DNA from: Acidobacteriota bacterium
Lineage (GTDB): Bacteria; Acidobacteriota; Blastocatellia; Pyrinomonadales; Pyrinomonadaceae
DNA length: 23,544 nucleotides
Assembly (NCBI GenBank): GCA_029777145.1
Contig: JAKOSS010000830.1
Span: 1-23,544 of the forward strand
Reading direction: 5' to 3'
Part shown: positions 21,701 through 23,544 of the stretch, one piece after another
How the letters are laid out: the number at the start of each line of letters is the position of its first letter
Numbering within the stretch: the first letter of the stretch is position 1
The notes under the pieces: generated by a model
What the model was told of the DNA's origin: nothing
Seen by the model: the letters and a program-made list of their open reading frames with translations, nothing else
Database searches by the model: none
Program-made: the position numbers and the translations under genes

Positions 21701-22960
21701 GCGCTGGTTTCGCCGTCGTTCGCGGTGAATTCGAGCGCGGCTCAGGTTTCGTTCCAGAACTCGTACAACACCGAGGCCTCGTCCACGTCACAGACAACCG
21801 GCTACGACGGTATGGTCCTTGAGATCAGTGTCAACAGCGGTTCATTCCAGGACATCATCACCGCCGGCGGTTCGTTCGTTACGGGCGGCTACAACCGGAC
21901 GATCTCCGGCTCGTTCAGCAGCCCGATCGCCAATCGTCAGGCCTGGTCCGGAAACTCCGGCGGATTCATCACGACCACCGTCAACCTTCCGGCCTCGGCC
22001 AACGGCCAGAACGTCCAGCTCCGCTGGCTGATGGCGTCCGACTCGTCGGTCACCGGCGCGGGCGTCTGGGTTGACAACATCGCGGTCACGGCCGGTTCGA
22101 GTTGCGCGACGCCGAATGTCAGCGTCAAGTCACGCGCCGACTTTGACGGCGACGGCAAAACCGATATCTCGGTCTTTCGTCCGAGCGAAGGCAACTGGTA
22201 TCTGAACCGCTCGACGGCCGGATTCACGGTTGTCACGTTCGGTAATTCGACCGATACCCTGGCACCGGCTGACTACGACGGCGACGGCAAGGCCGATGTC
22301 GCCGTGTTCAGACCGTCGGCCGCCTCCGGCACGCCTGACTTCCTGATTCTGCGTTCGAGCGACAGCACGCTGCAGGGTTCGGAATGGGGCACCACGGGTG
22401 ACGTGGCGCAGGTCGGTGATTACGACGGCGACGGCAAGGCCGACGCTGCCGTGTTCCGTCCTTCGAACAACACGTGGTACATCGTCAACTCGAGCAACGG
22501 CAGCGCGACGATCGTCTCCTTCGGCTCGGCCGGCGACGTTCCGGTCCGGGCTGATTATGACGGCGACGGCAAGACCGATATCGCGATCTTCCGTCCGTCG
22601 GCAAACCAGTGGTGGATCAACGGATCGACCGCCGGTGTGACGGCGCAAACGTTCGGTGCGGCGGGCGACAAGCTCGTTCCGGCCGATTACGACGGCGATA
22701 ACAAGGACGACATCGCCATCTGGCGTCCGTCAACCGGTCAGTGGTGGATCCTTCAGTCGTCGAACTCGACGGCCGTGGTCAACACCTTCGGTATTTCGAC
22801 CGACGTCCCGGTTCCCGGCGACTACGACGGCGACGGCAAGGACGATCAGGCGATTTATCGTAACGGTCAGTGGTGGCTGAACCGGTCGACGTCCGGCGTG
22901 ACGGCGATCAACTTCGGCCTCGCAGCCGACAAACCGACTCCAACCGCTTACATCCCGTAA
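18779..22960 (+). CDS. Secreted subtilisin-like (S8) serine protease with FG-GAP repeats
   Basis: A 1393-aa exported protease. The signal peptide ends near residue 35 (HTAAQ). Residues about 70-270 hold what look like two successive prodomain-like units (around MHIVKFRGPVEGEWFKSL and around VLHYVNFVVGLDKDGL). The S8 domain has Asp298 (VTDSGID), His347 (DGHGN), Asn467 (FAAGNGG) and Ser592 (SGTSHSTPA), so all catalytic residues are present. Beta-sandwich domains follow, one starting near 815 (SENGNPANNVPDPGETL) and one near 920 (LSQNFDG). Six FG-GAP/VCBS-like repeats from about 1121 to the end carry DxDGDGxxD calcium loops. The start is GTG, with GGAGG (18766-18770) 8 nt upstream. It probably degrades extracellular protein; surface attachment by the repeats is a guess. 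It is a single-gene unit with its own terminator. Confidence 0.94.
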   Translation: MLKRNSALRGMLLSVGVLSVFGFGSLYLLPHTAAQKENEKAKKLNKIEASSAPGAVNPDDPGMILLNAVRINAKSEEGQAMRQSVGSFSGKRMHIVKFRGPVEGEWFKSLTSTGAEIIDYIPNFAYLVYGDAGTLQLIQSNANAVGSPIEWDGVYKDEYRFAPNVWRETPEKDGALIPSSDQFQIQLYKDGPVNDETLDFVKSIQTSPIKGQQNVLHYVNFVVGLDKDGLTKLASRPDVISIVPYFEKRKMDERQAIIMTGDLNGNVPNPGNYMSYLAGKGFTQAQFDTSGFAVDVTDSGIDTATPASPTQFLLRKFGDPANTSRFIYSRLEGTAHSGSTLQGCDGHGNLNATIIGGYVPDGAPFNAFPHMDASGFRYGMGLAPFVKVGSSVIFDPDTFTSPNYSNLQSKAYNDNARISSNSWGSSLNTYTTDSQAYDSLVRDAQQSGSTFPAAGNQEMVILFAAGNGGSGSNTVGEPGTAKNVITVGASENVQAFGAADQCGTTDAEANSANDIVGFSSRGPTSDGRKKPDIVAPGTHVSGGVAQSTVVSPVTGNGTQLTCFDASGVCAGTGSNNFFPVGQQWYTASSGTSHSTPAIAGVAALIRQHFLNNTLGAPSPALTKGIIMNSARYMNGTGANDNLFSNNQGMGMVSLNNYFDIFARAHIIRDQVPADKFTATGQERIFSGTVADNTKPFRVTVAWSDAPGSTTGNAYVNNLDLEVTVGGQTYLGNVFTGANSSTGGSADVRNNVESVFIPAGVSGTFVIKVKATNIAGNGVPNDADALDQDFALIASNASEVPVAVIQANSVTITSENGNPANNVPDPGETLTVDLNLQNVGSANASNVTATLQSTGGVTNPSGSQNFGTMTAGGSAVVRPYTFTVSPSVTCGDNITLTFVINDGTNSFNYTKTFGTGTPVTSLSQNFDGATPPTLPAGWSSAQTSGTGISWTTASTASASSPNSAFANDPGAANAAALVSPSFAVNSSAAQVSFQNSYNTEASSTSQTTGYDGMVLEISVNSGSFQDIITAGGSFVTGGYNRTISGSFSSPIANRQAWSGNSGGFITTTVNLPASANGQNVQLRWLMASDSSVTGAGVWVDNIAVTAGSSCATPNVSVKSRADFDGDGKTDISVFRPSEGNWYLNRSTAGFTVVTFGNSTDTLAPADYDGDGKADVAVFRPSAASGTPDFLILRSSDSTLQGSEWGTTGDVAQVGDYDGDGKADAAVFRPSNNTWYIVNSSNGSATIVSFGSAGDVPVRADYDGDGKTDIAIFRPSANQWWINGSTAGVTAQTFGAAGDKLVPADYDGDNKDDIAIWRPSTGQWWILQSSNSTAVVNTFGISTDVPVPGDYDGDGKDDQAIYRNGQWWLNRSTSGVTAINFGLAADKPTPTAYIP
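22139..22957 (+). repeat. Six coding FG-GAP repeats in the subtilase
   Basis: The DYDGDG-type codons recur with the second Asp codon of each at 22145, 22277, 22424, 22559, 22691 and 22826, spacings of 44, 49, 45, 44 and 45 codons. Each unit reads roughly ADYDGDGK-D-A-FRPS---WW. The near-identical GACGGCGACGGCAA core makes this stretch a possible site of recombination or copy-number change. Confidence 0.9.
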
Positions 22961-22980
22961 TCGGCGAGGGTCTACAAAGC

Positions 22981-23014
22981 AAAAGGGCGGATCGCGAAAG
23001 CGTCCGCCTTTTTT
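22981..23014 (+). terminator. Rho-independent terminator after the subtilase
   Basis: The GCGGA and CGC arm (22987-22995) pairs with GCG and TCCGC (23000-23007) around a GAAA tetraloop, with a bulged T at 22992. An A-rich 5' side and a run of six T (23009-23014) complete it. Confidence 0.9.
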
Positions 23015-23053
23015 CATTTGCGTTTTCACGGCTCGTTACTTAGCCTATCGACA

Positions 23054-23544
23054 ATGATCGAAGACAAAACCGACCGCGTAGCCGAGATCATCAAACGGCT
23101 CAAGCGAGAGTATCCCGACGCGCACTGCGCACTCAATCACTCGAACCCGCTCGAATTGCTCGTGGCGACGATCCTTTCCGCCCAGTGCACCGATGAACGG
23201 GTCAATATCGTGACCGCCGAGTTGTTTCGCAAGTACCGGACGGCGCAGGATTTCGCCGACGTTTCGCAGGAAGAGCTGGCGAACGACATCAAATCGTGCA
23301 ACTTTTTCAACAACAAGGCGAAATCGATCCGCGGCGCGACGCGTAGACTTCTCGACGATTTCGGCGGCGAGGTCCCGAAAACGATGGACGAGCTTCTGAC
23401 GCTCAACGGCGTCGCCCGAAAAACTGCCAACGTCGTCCTCGGAAACGCATTCGGCGTCGCGTCGGGTGTCGTCGTCGACACGCACGTCGCGCGGCTTTCC
23501 TATCGACTGGGACTGACGGACGAGACCGACGCGGTCAAGATCGA
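23054..23544 (+). CDS. nth: Endonuclease III (DNA glycosylase/AP lyase), 3' end beyond the window
   Basis: A base-excision repair enzyme that removes oxidised pyrimidines and nicks abasic sites. The first 163 codons are present and open to the window edge. Visible features are LLVATILSAQCTDERVN (35-51), the helix-hairpin-helix LNGVARKTANVVLG (117-130) with catalytic Lys123, and VDTHVAR with Asp142. The hairpin reads LNGVARK, where E. coli has LPGVGRK; the lysine and aspartate are intact. The C-terminal four-cysteine iron-sulfur loop would lie outside the window. ATG 23054 gives the normal N-terminus, with no clear Shine-Dalgarno sequence. It follows the subtilase terminator, so it has its own promoter, not identified. 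Confidence 0.95.
   Translation, partial: MIEDKTDRVAEIIKRLKREYPDAHCALNHSNPLELLVATILSAQCTDERVNIVTAELFRKYRTAQDFADVSQEELANDIKSCNFFNNKAKSIRGATRRLLDDFGGEVPKTMDELLTLNGVARKTANVVLGNAFGVASGVVVDTHVARLSYRLGLTDETDAVKI

Overview
The window is a GC-rich chromosomal segment from a Gram-negative bacterium. It most resembles Acidobacteriota, probably class Blastocatellia (Pyrinomonadaceae-like). This is an inference from gene style: an Oar-type TonB-dependent receptor with an N-terminal carboxypeptidase-regulatory domain, a secreted subtilase ending in FG-GAP 'DGDG...FRP' repeats, and a Spinster-type MFS carrier. No rRNA, tRNA, insertion sequence or CRISPR array was seen.

Layout. (1) 1-486 has no credible gene: three arrays of 7-bp tandem repeats separated by small palindromes. 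(2) 487-4705: a TetR regulator with a promoter and palindromic operator ending at its ATG, a terminator, and a 1126-aa Oar-like receptor preceded by a near copy of the operator half-site. (3) 4708-10638: an acyl/lipid-flavoured set made of an alpha/beta hydrolase translationally coupled to a KAS III-like enzyme that lacks two of the three catalytic residues, an acyl-CoA synthetase, and a second, exported alpha/beta hydrolase coupled to an MFS carrier. (4) 10782-12955: dnaX with an A9 slippage-type run, then a 68-aa membrane protein and a terminator. (5) 13037-14555: psd and pssA, the two steps from CDP-diacylglycerol to phosphatidylethanolamine. (6) 18393-14552 on the minus strand: a three-gene surface-polysaccharide operon (DegT aminotransferase, TPR protein with a lectin-like tail, O-antigen ligase/polymerase). 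(7) 18779-23014: a large secreted subtilisin-like protease with its terminator. (8) 23054-end: the start of endonuclease III, cut by the window edge.

How parts fit together. The TetR protein probably represses itself and the receptor. The following genes could import, activate (CoA ligase), condense or transfer (KAS III-like) and hydrolyse an acyl compound, but the substrate cannot be read from sequence. Psd, PssA and the polysaccharide operon are all envelope biogenesis.

The observations most worth checking are: the dnaX A9 run with stops in both alternative frames (predicted gamma of 404 or 412 aa beside tau of 618 aa); the KAS III-like protein with His->Thr and Asn->Tyr; the shared TetR operator; and the intergenic 7-bp repeat arrays, two of which form similar-sized inverted pairs between genes.
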